Assembly (NCBI GenBank): GCA_951804985.1
Contig: OX638133.1
Coordinates: 24,086,963 to 24,150,962, forward strand
DNA length: 64,000 nucleotides
DNA from: Dryomyza anilis
Taxonomy: Eukaryota > Arthropoda > Insecta > Diptera > Dryomyzidae
Direction: 5' to 3'
How positions within the stretch are numbered: the first letter of the stretch is position 1; each line of letters starts with the position of its first letter. Under the pieces are notes generated by a model, which saw only the letters and a program-made list of their open reading frames with translations, made no database searches and was not told where the DNA came from. A program made the translations under genes and the position numbers. Positions 11,976 through 26,000 of this stretch are shown here, piece by piece.

Positions 11976-12514
11976 TTATTTATTGAGCATTCCGATTTTG
12001 ATGAAATTTTGTGGATAGATAGTGGCCGAAAAACATAAGAATAACTGTGTACTTAGTTATTTTTTTTTTGATTTCTCAATTTCAACAAAGTTAGGAGAAT
12101 TGAAACATCAAAGTATTATATTAGATCATTATTTATATCTATGTAACTAATTAACATTTTAATGATTTTAACATTTTAATGAAACTAATGGTATATATCA
12201 GCTATATGATTACACATTCAGATAAAAATAACAATTTTAAAAAATATAATACATTTAACATAGATAAAGATACATATATTTTTCAAATCACTGTTTCGTA
12301 TACACCGCACTATTTTAAAAATCAAAAATTTATTTTTTGAAACCCTGGAGTTTTCTCCGTCGCTCAAAAAAATAATTTCGATGATGTCTCCCATAGTTTC
12401 TGAACTATCAAGTTTTAAAATTCAATTGCCGATTATTCTCTCGACAAAAATTCTGTTACTGGAATTTCTGACGCTTTTTGACGAATTCGTTCTCGTTTCT
12501 GTTTATGTTTTAAG
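11976..12514. other. AT-rich DNA, no feature seen
   Basis: No exon, RNA gene or clear repeat is visible here. Confidence 0.4.
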
Positions 12515-12844
12515 CACAGAAAAAAACAATCGACGTAAATATAGCAACCGATATTAACTGCATTCATTAATCAATTCAGCAATGAAATTCACTAGTATAA
12601 TGAAAACATTTGTTATTGTTCGTTAAATCAGCAATTACGTTTGTTAATATGAATATTTCTACGTCAATGCAACAAATTAATTAGTCGTCGCAGTTTCAGC
12701 AATTATATTTGCTAAAACTGCGCCGACTAAATTATTTGCTGCATTGAAGTACAAGTAATCATATTAGCGAACGCAATTGCTTGTACAACGGAGAATAGCA
12801 AATGTTTTCATTAAATTTGTGAATTTCACTGCTGAAATGATTAA
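12515..12844. mobile_element. Palindromic TA-type MITE, family A, copy 1 (3' truncated)
   Basis: Begins CACAGAAAAAAACAATCG and runs through the family pattern: ATATAGCAACCGATATTAA, ATGAAATTCACTA, ATGAAAACATTTG, then the central hairpin GCAATTATATTTGCTAAAAC and the complementary arm. It stops after GAAATGATTAATT, where the poly-T of a minus-strand retrotransposon begins. The last 60 bp or so of the right arm are lost. Confidence 0.88.
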
Positions 12845-13740
12845 TTTTTTTTTTTTTTTACAAATTAACCAACGCTCAGGGGATGCCCCCTATTCATGCA
12901 ATGCACAGTGTTGATCGTAAGAAGGGATGATAGGTTAAATGGAGGGGGGAAAGATGGAGTAGTGTCTGTGAATGTTTGTTTTGAACTTGCCAATATCAAA
13001 AATGTCGGGAAAAACAGACGCAGGGAGATTATTGCACAAACGTATCGTGCGACTGAAGAACGAATTCTCTCAGTAATGCGTGGTTCTATTGAGAGCCGAG
13101 TGAACTACGATGGGGTGGGCTTGGTTCGATGCCCGAGTAGAACACACGACCTGGTGGAATCAGGCCATGTATTTCCCTCGAACACTTACCATTGTAATAC
13201 CTATAGAACAGGCTTACACACCCTACGGTCCTTCGGTGCTCAAGAGAACCAATAGAGGATGAAATATTTTCATCCCCTATTAAATATATTGCACGTTGTT
13301 GGATTCGATCCAGGAACTCCAAAGAAGATTTTGAAGCGCCTGCCAAAATGTGCGAATTGTATTCCATCTTAGGCCGAATATAGGTGGTGTAGACAGTGCG
13401 CAAGTCAGCAGGAGTGAAGTATGTCTTACACCGTTTTAAAAAACCGAGGCACTTGGCCGCCTCTTTCGACACGTCAAATATTTGATCATTCCAACGGAGA
13501 TCACATTGAATTGATATGCCCAGAACGTCAAGAGCAGCTGACTCTGCAATATCCACAGCACCCATATTAAGGGGAGGTAGGGTTGAATCCATTCTTTTGT
13601 GAGATAACAGACAACATTGGGTCTTGCGTGCATTAAAATCAACTCTATTTGCAGGAGATTGTTTTAAGGTCATTATTGAGTGTGTCATTCATAGTGCGTC
13701 TTTTACTCTCAATCTCCAAAGAGGTTGGGCGCTTTTTGAA
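12845..13740 (-). mobile_element. Non-LTR retrotransposon 3' fragment (Jockey/CR1-like reverse transcriptase)
   Basis: The minus-strand open frame 13086-13688 contains the C-terminal end of a LINE reverse transcriptase: FNARKTQCC (the F-N-x-x-K-T-x motif), LGISIQCDLRWNDQI, AAKCLGFLKR and then YTTYIRPKMEYNSH. Residues after about 13086 continue in another frame, so there is at least one frameshift. The 3' end is marked by a poly-A tail, seen as poly-T at 12845-12859, preceded by CCTGAGCGTTGGTTAATTTG. The same 3' word recurs at about 58572-58597. The element lacks its 5' half, as expected for 5' truncation on insertion. It inserted into, or next to, family A copy 1. Confidence 0.85.
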
Positions 13741-14950
13741 CGAGTATGAATGACAAATGTTGCTATCATCTGCAAAGGAATGGATGGAAGGAATGGATTG
13801 TTTATATCATAAGTTTTTATATTTTTGTTTCTCATGTTATACTTTACGATAAACATATTAAACAAGTCGTTAAAAATGTCGTAAATATTTTATTTGCGTG
13901 AATAAAAAGTAGTAAACGATCATAAAGAAAATAAGTTCAATTTCTTTTTGAAATAAACTTACGATTTTATCTAAACAATTCACTATAGTTGTATGCAAAC
14001 GATACATTATATTATTTTTCTAAATTCACTTTTTAACATTTAATATTTACAATTTTCAATTGTTTATAATAGAAAATATAGATATTTTTTTTATTAAAAA
14101 AGGTAGAATATAAAAAAAATATATACAAATAAATCACCCATTATAATATTGTATTAATGACCTATATTTAATTCAACACATTTACTTAGAAGATATAATA
14201 TTAACTATATTATTGATTAATCATGGACAGAATCGTTGACCTCCACGTAATTTATTGTAAATGAACTTTTGTAAAGTTTAATATTAACTGAAACTAAAAG
14301 TCTTAACACGTCGATAAATCGATCGACCTTGACTATATATGCTACACAATATACAAATAATACAATTAAAAAAAAAAAAAAAAAAAAACAATATATGCTA
14401 TAAATTGCGGTCAAAATCCGTTGGTTCCGCCAGAAAATCAAAACTTTCTTCAACGAATTTTATTTAATCTTGGCGCTTCGACTTTTAAAATGTTTATTGT
14501 TCCAAGCGCCCGTTTGGAACAAACTTCATTTGTCGGCTGTATATCAAGTAAGATCAACCAACCTCAAGAAAATTAACTTTTGTAAAATTGCGTACTTTCA
14601 AAAAAAATATTATAGTGGTGAATTTGTAGAAATCGAAGCTGAACAAAATATTGTCGTGATCGCTGTAGTATCTAGAAGCTATTGCACACAAAAATATTGA
14701 ACTTTTTTTTATTCAGAACTGAAAATGTAAACTTTTCGGCCACGAGTGTTGAGGTCAAAAGTATACAACACTTGAAATAACAAAAATAAATGTTTACAGT
14801 AAAAACTTTGGTTTACCAAAACAAAACATAACGAAAGATGCCATAATATTTTGGCTAAACTTCAACAGCTACCTAGAAAACACAGTGCAACACTAAAAAA
14901 AAATAACAGAACTTGGCAACGGATAGCGAAATATTTGTAATTTAACGCTA
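13741..14950. other. AT-rich DNA with a poly-A run; one weak dispersed repeat
   Basis: A run of about 20 A lies at 14369-14388. The block at about 14625-14695 (GAAATCGAAGCTGAACAAAATAT ... CTAGAAGCTATTG) is related to 58604-58662, so it is a dispersed repeat and not a conserved exon. The open frame at 14470-14700 is not convincing. Confidence 0.4.
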
Positions 14951-15378
14951 CACAGAAAAAAATAATCGAAGTATATATAGCAACCGACATTAATTGCATA
15001 CATTTTCAATCCAACAATGAAATTCACTAATTTAATGAAAACATTTGCGATTCTTCGTTAAATCAGCAATTCCGTTTGCTATTATGAATATTTATACGTC
15101 AATGCAGCAAATTAATTAATTTGCTAATATGAATATTTATACGTCAATGCAGCAAATTAATTGATTCGGTGCAGTTTCAGCAATTATATTTGCCAAAATT
15201 GCGCCGACTAAATTATTTGCTGAATTGACGTACAAATTTTCTTATTAGCAAACGGAATTGCTGAATTAATGAAGAATATGCATATTTTTTCATTTAATTA
15301 GTGAATTTCATTGCTGGATTTATTAATGAATGCAATTAATGTCGGTTGCTATATTTACGTCGATTATTTTTTTTTTGT
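14951..15378. mobile_element. Palindromic TA-type MITE, family A, copy 2
   Basis: Complete, from CACAGAAAAAAATAATCG (preceded by TA) to CGATTATTTTTTTTTTGTAT. The left arm contains a local tandem duplication of about 50 bp: TTTGCTATTATGAATATTTATACGTCAATGCAGC at about 15076, repeated at about 15120. The right arm has lost the corresponding symmetry. The arms are otherwise complementary over about 170 bp. Confidence 0.9.
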
Positions 15379-16390
15379 ATATTTTGAGAAAGTGTTTGTG
15401 TTTTTAGACTATTAGTAAAACGAGGATAACTTTTATAGAATATTTCAAACCTCTTTATGTTGGATCATTTTGAAAAAAGTTTAAATTTGATTAAGAGCAA
15501 TGAATTTAGAGGCTCTATATATGTTATACAAAAAGATAACGTATGCGGAATGAAATATGAACTGATTTCATTCAAACCATTACCAGAGAGTATACATTTT
15601 TAATAGAGATTCCTTCCAAGTTATGTAGAAGTGGAATTTTACAGATTGAAGTTAACAGAGGAAATGAGTGCACAAAACTGGATCTGTTCGCGGATAATTT
15701 GCAACCAAACATACCAAGATATATTGCAATTCAACGTCTTATAAATTTTAATAGTAGTGTAAAGGCATTTATAATTTGTTTTCAAAGCACCTATCGATCT
15801 GCATCATTAATTCAAAATATTTTGCCAAACATTAATATGACATTTAATATTTGCAAGAATTTTTTTTGGCAAAATATTTATAAATAAAGATGCAGTTTGA
15901 TAGGTGCTTTGAAAGCAAATAATAATTGCCTTTACATCACTATTTTATCTTGTACCATTAAAGAGTTATAGCAAAAAAACGAAAAGATTCGCCCTTTTGG
16001 CATGACAAGATTTTCAAATTTTCCAATTTCTCCAAATACTTTTAATTAATGATGCAGATCGATAGGTGCTTTGAAAACAAATAATAAATGCCTTTACACA
16101 ACTATTTTATCTTGAGCTAATAAAAAGTTATAGCATAAAAACAAAAATATTTGCGTTTTGATCAGGATATAGCCTCACAAAATCCCTATTTATAATTCAG
16201 TAGGTGGTCCAAATTTAAATATATTTTATATACGTGATAATAATTGACGAATAAAGACAAATAACAGAAAAAATTGAAAAAAATTGAAATTTTTCTAATT
16301 TTTAAAGCACTTCAAACTTTAAAATTTGATTTGCCAACATTTTTAAAAATGCACATTCGCCACTTTGGCATGACAGTAACGATATGTAAA
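15379..16390. repeat. Palindromic repeat family N, copy 1 (with AT-rich flank)
   Basis: Alternating direct and inverted blocks of about 130 bp: TAAAGGCATTTATAATTTG ... GCACCTATCGATCTGCATCA and the complements GATGCAGTTTGATAGGTGC and TGCCTTTACATCACTATTTTATCTTG. The bounding word is CGCCCTTTTGGCATGACA. The outer end is CGCCACTTTGGCATGACAGTAACGAT at 16359-16384. Other copies lie at 33661-34165 and 48445-49360. Confidence 0.75.
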
Positions 16391-17093
16391 TTTTTTCCAA
16401 AATTAGTTAAAGTTATGAACTAATATAAACGCTAACATTGTAAAAAATCAAATAACGCGTTTGTTACAGTTAATGCAGTTAATTTGTTACAGTTAATTTC
16501 ATTCCGCATACGTTATGTCAAATATTAATAAATATAGAAAAATATCCTTCTTTTCACTCGGTTCGACACCAAAAATAACAGAACTTGATCAACGGATAAC
16601 GGTATATTTTAAATTTTAAACAACTTTTTGACCTACGATATAAAAACACTGCTTATTTATATATCTGAGATAGTTTTTATGTTCAGAGGCCTATAGTGAG
16701 TGACATTTAACGAGGAGCATTTAAAACATATCCCTTGTATATCATTTTTAACCCATAACCAAAATTTCGATAAAGTTCAAAATTTGACTCCAATTTATGA
16801 ATTTCTACAAAAAGATATGTTAATTGTTAAAAAATATAGTTAAAAATTACTTTTGTTTTTCAAATCACAAAAAATAATCGGGTTTTTTTTTTCGTTTAAA
16901 ACATCGACATTCGTTGATTTTTGTCGGACTGTGCAATATATGCGCGCCGGAATTAAAGACCATATGTAGAGGAACATTTTTGTGGTGTAATATGTAGTAA
17001 ACAAGATCGAATATTTCATTTAAGAACTAAACTTTCAATGATTTGTATAATTTATTTATATTTTCTTCATAAAATGTTAAACTTTAGTAAAAA
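16391..17093 (+). other. Immediate upstream region of Tdc2
   Basis: No clear TATA box with initiator can be placed. A possible splice acceptor (CTTTAG at 17082-17087) lies just before the start codon, so the 5' UTR is probably split, with the promoter further upstream. The sequence is AT-rich with no other recognised feature. Confidence 0.35.
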
Positions 17094-20000
17094 ATGGACA
17101 GCGAGGAATTTCGACGACGTGGCACCGAAATGGTGGAGTATATATGCAAATACTTGGATACGTTGAATGAACGACGTGTGACGCCAAGTGTTGAACCGGG
17201 CTATTTGAGGCATTTGCTGCCAAGTGAGTGATTAAACAAAAGAAAAAAATTTAGAAAGAAAAAATAAAAAATTTTTGATTGCACAGCCGAAGCACCACAG
17301 GAACCAGAAGAATGGGACAATATTATGTCCGATGTGGAGGAGAAAATAATGCCCGGTGTAACGCATTGGCAGCATCCGCGATTTCACGCCTATTTTCCAG
17401 CAGGGAATTCGTTTCCCTCCATACTGGGTGATATGTTGAGTGATGGTATCGGTTGTATTGGATTCTCGTGGGCGGCAAGTCCTGCGTGCACCGAATTGGA
17501 GACAATTGTTTTGGATTGGTTGGGTAAGAATATATAAAAAATATATATCTTATTAAACCATAAAAAATTTTAAATCATGGTCAAGCTAATAATTATAGAA
17601 CAGAATAGACAAATGTTATTCTAGTTGTTCAACAAGATACTATAAAAAAATATCGCACTATAATGAATTCATTTACCACCTATAGATATATTCCATTAAG
17701 TAATTAACTACTACAATCAAAAAGATTACTGTAAATTAATTAAAATATTTTTTATTTGAATGCTCAGGCAAAGCCATTGGTCTGCCCGATCATTTTCTAG
17801 CGCTAAAAGAGGGCAGCACTGGAGGCGGTGTTATACAGGTACAAAAAAAATTAAATTTATTTTTGCATTTTCTCAAATTGAGTAACCATTTTTCGCAGAA
17901 ATGCGTGTGTGGTTGAAGTAAACAACATATACAAAACAGATGAAATTTTTATTTTTAAACTTTAAAAAAACAAGAAAATATCTTTCAGACATCCGCATCG
18001 GAATGTATTTTGGTCACGATGCTGGCCGCACGTGCACAAGCACTAAAAAGACTAAAGGCACAACATCCGTTTGTGGAGGAGGGACATCTGTTGTCCAAAC
18101 TTATGGCATACTGCTCCAAGGAGGCGCATAGTTGTGTGGAAAAGGCTGCCATGATATGTTTTGTGAAGTTGCGCATTTTAGAGCCCGATGAAAATGCTAG
18201 TCTGCGTGGCCAAACAATAGGCGAGGTAGGTGGTATTGCTTGGTTGATTTGGTCCATAGGTCCGTATAGGATGATATAGGGTAAAATTTTTACGAAATGA
18301 ACAATTAAAAAAAGCTTTCGCTGCACAGAAAAATATAATCGATGTAAATATAGCAACCGATATTAATTGCATTCATTAATAAATCCAGCAATGAAATTCA
18401 CTAGTTTACTGAAAACATTAGCTATTCTTCATTAAATCAGCAACTCCGTTTGCTAATATGAATATTTGTACGTGCAGCAAATTAATTAATCGGCGCAAAA
18501 AACTGCGCCTACTAAATTATTTGCTGCATTGACGTAGAACTATTCATATTAGCGAACGAAATTGCTTATTTAACGAAAAAGAGTAACGCCTCGATCATGT
18601 ATTTCCCGGTGACAACGATATCGGCTACAATTCGTTTGAATATCGGTTGAATATCATGTGACTACAATTTTTGATTCATGTATTAAACAAAAAAAAAAAT
18701 TCAAATTTTTGTTTATGAAAAATAGTTGGCAAAACAAAAATGTTGAACAAACGTTCGATTTAACGAGCGAAACGTTTGAAATACGTTATACACATTTTAG
18801 ACGAACAGTAGCGCGATTCCCTAACTCCGTATCGACAAAAATCGATATCGTTAACTACAATTCCGTACACAGCACAGGTATTCCGTATACAGTTCGCTAT
18901 GATATTTATCGTCAGCTGTCATCGTTAAGAATTTACCGAAAATTGTCGATACGATAGCGTTAAAAATTTTTTGGTTGTTAGCCAGCTTACTTTTTAACGA
19001 TTTAAACGATTTTTATTGTTTAAAATATTTCCGAATTTATTTGTCTACATAAAACGCATTGAAAGTTAGGGAATCACTTTTTTCATAACGATCGCTATCG
19101 CAAGCGACAATTGTCGGTATTTAGCGATATCAAATATTATCGTTATGGAAGTACGGAATCGCGCTACAGGACTGGAAACGAATCGTAATCACACGATAAT
19201 AAAAAGATACATGATTTGGAGGTAAATGTTTTCATTAAATTTGTGAATTTAATTGCTGGATTGATTAATGAATGCAATTAATATCAGTTGCAGTAATTAC
19301 GTCGATCATTTTTTTTCTCTGTCGAATTTCTTTGACAATTTTCTTTTCGTTTTATGAAATAAGGTGGTAAGTCTTTTTTGCCCTTGGCAGGGGCCATAGT
19401 TTGTCTAAAGTATTAAACGTTATTTTATTTTGACAGGCCATGGAGGAGGATGAACTACAGGGTCTGGTGCCCTTTTTTGTGTCGACTACACTGGGTACTA
19501 CGGGATCGTGCGCCTTCGATAGTCTGCAGGAGATTGGTCAGGAAATACAAAAGTTTCCCTGCATCTGGTTGCATGTGGATGCGGCATATGCGGGCAATGC
19601 GTTCATATGTCCGGAGTTGAAGCCGATGCTAAAGGTAGTAAATAATACTTAGATTTTCTTGTATGTTTCGATTTCAAATATAAGTCTTAAAATTAACTGT
19701 CTTCATTATAATTAACCAATGGAATCAATTTTATTTCTTATTCGATTGCAAATAGGTTACAGTAACTCAAATGTCAAAACTATTTTTTGTTTGTTTTTCC
19801 TCGGATATTTTTTTTTACTACATAAAATATATTTTCATTATATGCACTGATTTAAAATACCGAACTTAACATAAACACTACCCAGCGGGAAAAAGTCTCA
19901 ATTGCTCTAAAATTAATTATCACGTGGCTGGTGAAAAGAGGTCTTGTCATTGTTCTAGTCCAAAGTTATGCAGGAAGGAGACAATTCGTAATCATTATTA

Positions 20001-23000
20001 ATGTTTTGCGACCGGTGATAGGTCTAAAGTGCTGCATTAGGAGACAGATTGTGTCCCGGCTAAGCATGCCGACTCCGAACGGCGGGTGAGAGCTTTTTCA
20101 TAGGCAATGTTTTACTCTCGTAGGTTCGCCATTTACTGCCGAGAGGTAGCGCGGTATAGAAAAATGTTTCTATGAAAATATGTTGTTAGCCCCAGTCCAG
20201 GCTTGAACCGGGGACCTTTCGGCTCGCAATCTAACGCACTAACCACTGAGCTACCGCGGCTATGTAATGAATATTATGTAATATTAATAATAATAGCGAT
20301 ATACTTCATTCGCACTAACTTATTTTCGATCACTATCAATGTGGTTCAAAAAATAAAAAATAAATCATCACGATATCGGCTCCGTATTTTGAGAAAAAAC
20401 ATTTTTATTCTAACATCACTCACTTTTTTGTAAATTTATACCAAAGACTACAAGCGATACTCTTCATTCGCACTAACTTATTTCTGATAAAAAAATATAT
20501 ATCCCAATATCGTCTACAGAATTTGAGAAATCATTTGTCCAAAAATTCCCAAAAAATTGTACACATTTTTTGAAAGCAAAAGAAAAAAAAGAATAATGAA
20601 AACTACGATTTAAAATTGATTTTCGAAGTTGATTCCTCAATGTCCAATTGAAAATTTCAATTTCTTTAGAAAATTTCCAAACATGAAATAGAAAATTTTA
20701 GTTGTATATTTTTCAATTTTAAATGAAAAAAAAAACTCAAATTTAATTCACATTTTTAAAATTCAAAATTTTCAATTTTTATTTTTAGTTTTTTTTTTTC
20801 AAATTCATGTTGAAAACTCTCAAATTCAATTGCTTTTTATACATAGCTTCAACAAAAATTCTAAACCACATAAATATCTGGAAAAATGTGTTTATTAAAT
20901 ATTTCCATTTTAATACAATTCACGCAGGGCATCGAATATGCTGATTCATTCAATACGAATCCCAACAAATGGCTGCTGACCAACTTCGACTGTTCGACGT
21001 TGTGGGTGCGCGATCGCATTCGTCTGACATCAGCGCTGGTCGTGGATCCGTTGTACCTGAAGCACGGCTACTCGGATGCTGCCATCGACTATCGTCATTG
21101 GGGAGTTCCGCTAAGTCGTCGTTTTCGATCGCTGAAATTGTGGTATGTACGATAAAAGCGGAAGTGGGAAAAGAGTGAGACAAGTAAAGACATGCATCTC
21201 AGATGATGCACAGTGAAAAAAAAAATTACCATACTATTAATAGTTTATGATAAACTCCAATATAATGTTAAACGAAATTAGTTTCATTCGAAATTCCAGT
21301 GACAGAATTCTTCATTTTATCGTCATTTTTAATTTATTGAATTGAAAAACATTCTGTCACTGGAATTTTTTGACTAAACGAATATCGTTTTATGTTTGTC
21401 ACTTAGATTTTTCAACTCACTTCACTTGCTTCACTTGTTTTTCGACGTTGATTTTGGTTTGACATATTTTTAATTTTGATATTTTTAATGAATTTTCGAT
21501 TTTGGTTGCAAATTACTTGGTTCCCTATTAGTCATTTTGTAGACCGAGTTGTAAATACTAAACATATAAAAATAATCGACGTAAATATAGCAACTGATAT
21601 TAATTGCATTCATTAATCAATCCAGCAATTAAATTTACTAATAAAATAAAAACATTTGCCATTTTTCGTTATATAAGCAATCGTGTTCGCTAATATGAAT
21701 GCAGCAAATAATTCAGTCGGTGCAGTTTTAGCAAATATTATTGCTAAAACTGCGCTGACAAATAACTTTGACGTACAAATTTTCATATCCACAAACGAAA
21801 TTGTTGATATAACGAAGAATAGCAAATGTAATCATTGAATTAATGAATTTCATTGCTGGATTAATTAATGTATGCAATTAATATCAGTTGCTATAATTAC
21901 GTCGATTATTTTTTTCTGTGTAGAAAATAATGGATACTACTAGATGCTACAAACTATTAAATTATATTGCAGTTTATATTTCTCTTAAACCTTTAAATTA
22001 AATAGCACATTTTTCCAAGTGTATTATAGTAAATATAAAAAGCGCACATTCCCCAGCCGTGATGCTGCATAAAATATTTCATATTTGTGTAATTAATATG
22101 CAAAAAATATTATTGACTGTTTGAAATTTAAATTTGACGGATTTTGAATTTTTCGTCTTCTTGTTTTTTTTTTTTAATTTTTATACATGACTTTTAGGTT
22201 TGTTTTGCGCTCGTATGGCATATCCGGACTACAGCAATACATCAGACATCATATCGAGCTGGCCAAGCGATTCGAGCAGCATGTGCTGAAAGACAAACGT
22301 TTCGAGATTTGCAACCAAGTCAAGGTAAGTTCAAGTGGTTGGTAAATATGCTCCAAATTCAATAAAATCTTGTGATAAATATTAATACAAACGAAATTTA
22401 AATATGTTAAAAACAATCAACAACAAAAAAAAAGTGGGAGTGTTTTGGAATGTTATCAACACTTTGAAAAATAAAAAAAAATATTTCAATTTATAATCAT
22501 AATTATTAAGAAATTATTTTAATATGCGCAACACAGTTCAGTATATAAAAATCACATCAACAGAAAATAATAAACAATTTCGAAAACACTTAACGTGGGT
22601 GTTCAAAATTGTGTTAACGGGCATATTTCTAAACAGCTATCATTTTGACATATGTCATATCAATTAATAACTGTAAACTGTGTAACGCAAAATTGTTGGG
22701 TAATCAAATATTAAAGTTTGAAGTTTATAGCACTTTAAACTTTAAAATTTGATTAAATGTGATAAAATTAGTAATTTTTGAATTTTAAAGTGCTCCTGCA
22801 TTTTTGATACTAGGGGTACATTCAAGTGTCATATCTTGAAATCATTGCTATTACAATACGTTGCAATAAAAAAAATCAAAATAAAAATTCCACAAAAACC
22901 ACTCCTCACACGTTCGATAATAGGTGGAAAATTGTAATTTTTGGGATTTTCAGCGCACATACCGTGTAATAGATGCCTTTATATTATAAATTATGATGAG

Positions 23001-26000
23001 GAATTATTTTTGATGATCAAATATAACATAATATGTCAAATACAGTTTAATCCGACCAAAGTGCAATTATATCTGAACTGTTATTTTAAAGAAATGATGA
23101 TTTTTCATGCAATTAAGCCTAAAATTCACATTTAAAGTGCTCCTGTATTTTTAATCTTAGGGGCACATTCACGCGATATACCTTAAAATCTTTGTTCTTG
23201 TATTATTAACTAATAAAAAATTTCAAATTAGTCATTTCTTGAAAGCCGCTCTTGACATAGTCGATAATATGTCAAAAAACAGGGTTCTACCATAAGTTGA
23301 AATTTTGTTTTCTTAATTAAAAAAAATTATTGATCAATAATACTGAAGCGGCATTGTATTTTTAAATTAACTCGTGGCATTAATTTTCGATTACAACTAT
23401 GTCCAGCCAAATTCAGATGGATTTGTAGATGTGTCTTAGAAAAAAGTGCTTTTTTCTGGCCAATCACGATTTTTTTCGAAAGTTCCAGCGTGTGCTTTTC
23501 GTTGGTGTTAGGGGCACATTGACAAGTCATATCTTAAAATTTGTGTATTTACCTCCTCTATTAAAAATTAGAAAAAAATATACATTAGATAGAAGCCGCG
23601 ACTAACACGTTGAAAAGAAGTCGAAATTTTCGTTTTCGTTCCAAAAGTGATATCATACCTCTGTCCCAATTTCGTTTAGGATATGACAAAGTTATGCGAT
23701 ATATATATATATATATATTTTTTGTATATTGCATAGCTAGCGATTGTACTAAAATTGCAGTGATATCTAGCAAGCCGTAGCAATAGTGATGATTAGAACG
23801 ACACAAAACGTGCGCGTATCATCGGTATTTTTGATATTTTCTTACTTTGGCCACATGTAGCAAATCGATAGATGAACTTATAAACTCAAAAATGGTTGGA
23901 TTTTATTAATTCAAGTATTCTTACTAATATTCAATTAAAATATCGTCGTGAAGTATCGTCATATCGTCGTTATAGAAGGAAAAGTCACCAACTACATTTT
24001 CAAAATCACAATTATTCATTTAAAAAAACCTTTATATATTTGTCAAATTTTGATCAATTAACTCAATATTTATACCACATGATAACAAAATGTGAATATA
24101 TCAATTGGTAAACTTTAAAAATATATTAATTACTTTTTGTAATAATAGCCAACAAACTCGAAATTTTGGATTTTCATAAAAATTTATTTGGTGACCTTTA
24201 GTTCTACAACGACGATATATCTGTCAATTTCTGAACTATGAGCTCAATATTTTTACCAAATACTAAGAAAATGTGAATCTATCAATTGGTATTTCAACTT
24301 TAAGAATATATATATATTGTTTTTTATAATAAAAATCAACAAACTTGAAATTTAAGATTTCCATAAAAATGTATTTGGTGACTTTTGGCGATACAACGAC
24401 GATTTTTTTATTGTTATTTTGATTGATTAATCATTTATCATAGCTCATATAAAATATTTTTCTATTTTGAAGAATTATAAATCCAAATTTTGTATCTCAA
24501 TATATCCTGACCAAAAGGCTAATATTTCAGTGTTTTGTCCATAACTTTTTATGGGTACAAAATAAAATATTGATGTAAAGACATTAATTGTTAAATTTTA
24601 AAGTACCTATCGATTGACATCAATTTTTAAAACTAATTTGATAAAAATTTGTTTGCAAAAATTAACTTTTAATTGATTTTATATTAGGAGATAACAATAT
24701 TAAATGATTTAATTGCGTTACTTGGTGTAATTACCTAACGCTTCAATGATGCATAGATAGATATATTTTATTAATATTTTTTACGAATTGATTGCACGCC
24801 GTGGTGTCTAGCAGGGTGCCTGGCTGGAATACAGATTTGATTGAAGTGTTTTGTCATAATTTTTGATTGATTTTCAATTGATTGTGGTGCTTGTTTCTGA
24901 CAGAATGCTGACTAAAAGTTGAGCGCAATCAAATTGTGTACACAATGAAAAAGACAAGCATTCAGTAGGCCATAGAAACAGAGAGACAGAGCGAGAGAAT
25001 GAGAGACGAACGACAAGACATTCAAGCTGTCATTATTATGCGCACTTGAATTAATTGAAATGTTCACAGCAACCAACTATTTGTTGGTCGCACAGCAAAA
25101 AATCTAACGCAATATTTGCCAAAAATATATAAGCCAAACAGTTAACAATATACTTTGGATTTTGTAGTTTGTTAACGAGTTTTATTATAGTTGTTATTAA
25201 AAATTAAACTCATTTTGTCACTTGTTGCCTCGCATGATGATGAAATGCTTTGAACACTATTTTCAATTGATGTTTTTTTTTTTGTATTTCATAAAATATT
25301 TACTTTATTTTGACTAATATTTGCACATAATTATGTTTTTAGCGTGAAATTTATTTGGCCTTTATTGCTGATTTTCTTAAATTTTGACAAACAAAATACT
25401 TCACACTGTGGTGTGTGAATAAATCCGCTTTTAGTTTATTCACATGGGTTTCTTGAGAATCACAAAAAAACGTATCTAGTAAATGACAGTGCAAAAAAGC
25501 ACTTACAATGGGAGCAGAACTTTGTAAAAACCCAAAATGCAGATTTTTACTGAGAGCTCATATAAAAAAAAATCATGAATTTGTATGATTAGAAATACTT
25601 TAAGGAAATAAGGTTGACTGTTATTAGAATTTTAAATAAAAATTTTAGAACTGAAAAAAACTATAAAATTCATAAGAATCCCTATTGATTCAACGAATTT
25701 TTTACTATTAAAATAAGTCAATTGGATTTTTCCTATTAATATTATAATGTAAAGGGTTTTTCAACAGGGACGCTACAAAAGTGGAGCGACAGGGACAGCA
25801 AACGACGCCATATTTCTTGCCGCTCTTTTGACATTTCTCTTCAGTAAGGTTTGCCATTTCATGATGGAAAGATATACGAATTCGAATTTCGGTAGTAAAT
25901 TTTAATAATTTCGACTCGTTGTTGGCTCGTATATCTTTCCATCATGAAATGGCAAACCTTACTGAAGAGAAATGTCAAAAGAGCGGCAAGAAATATGGCG

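Larger units (their letters stand above)
18324..19321. mobile_element. Family A MITE, copy 3, with two nested insertions (Tdc2 intron 4)
   Basis: The left part (18324-18590) and the right part (about 19221-19321) together form one family A palindrome, from CACAGAAAAATATAATCG to CGATCATTTTTTTTCTCTG. It is split inside the right arm by a family B element. Left of the break is GCTTATTTAACGAAAAAGAG; right of it is TAAATGTTTTCATTAAATT, the continuation expected from other copies. The whole structure lies in intron 4 (18226-19436). Confidence 0.85.
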
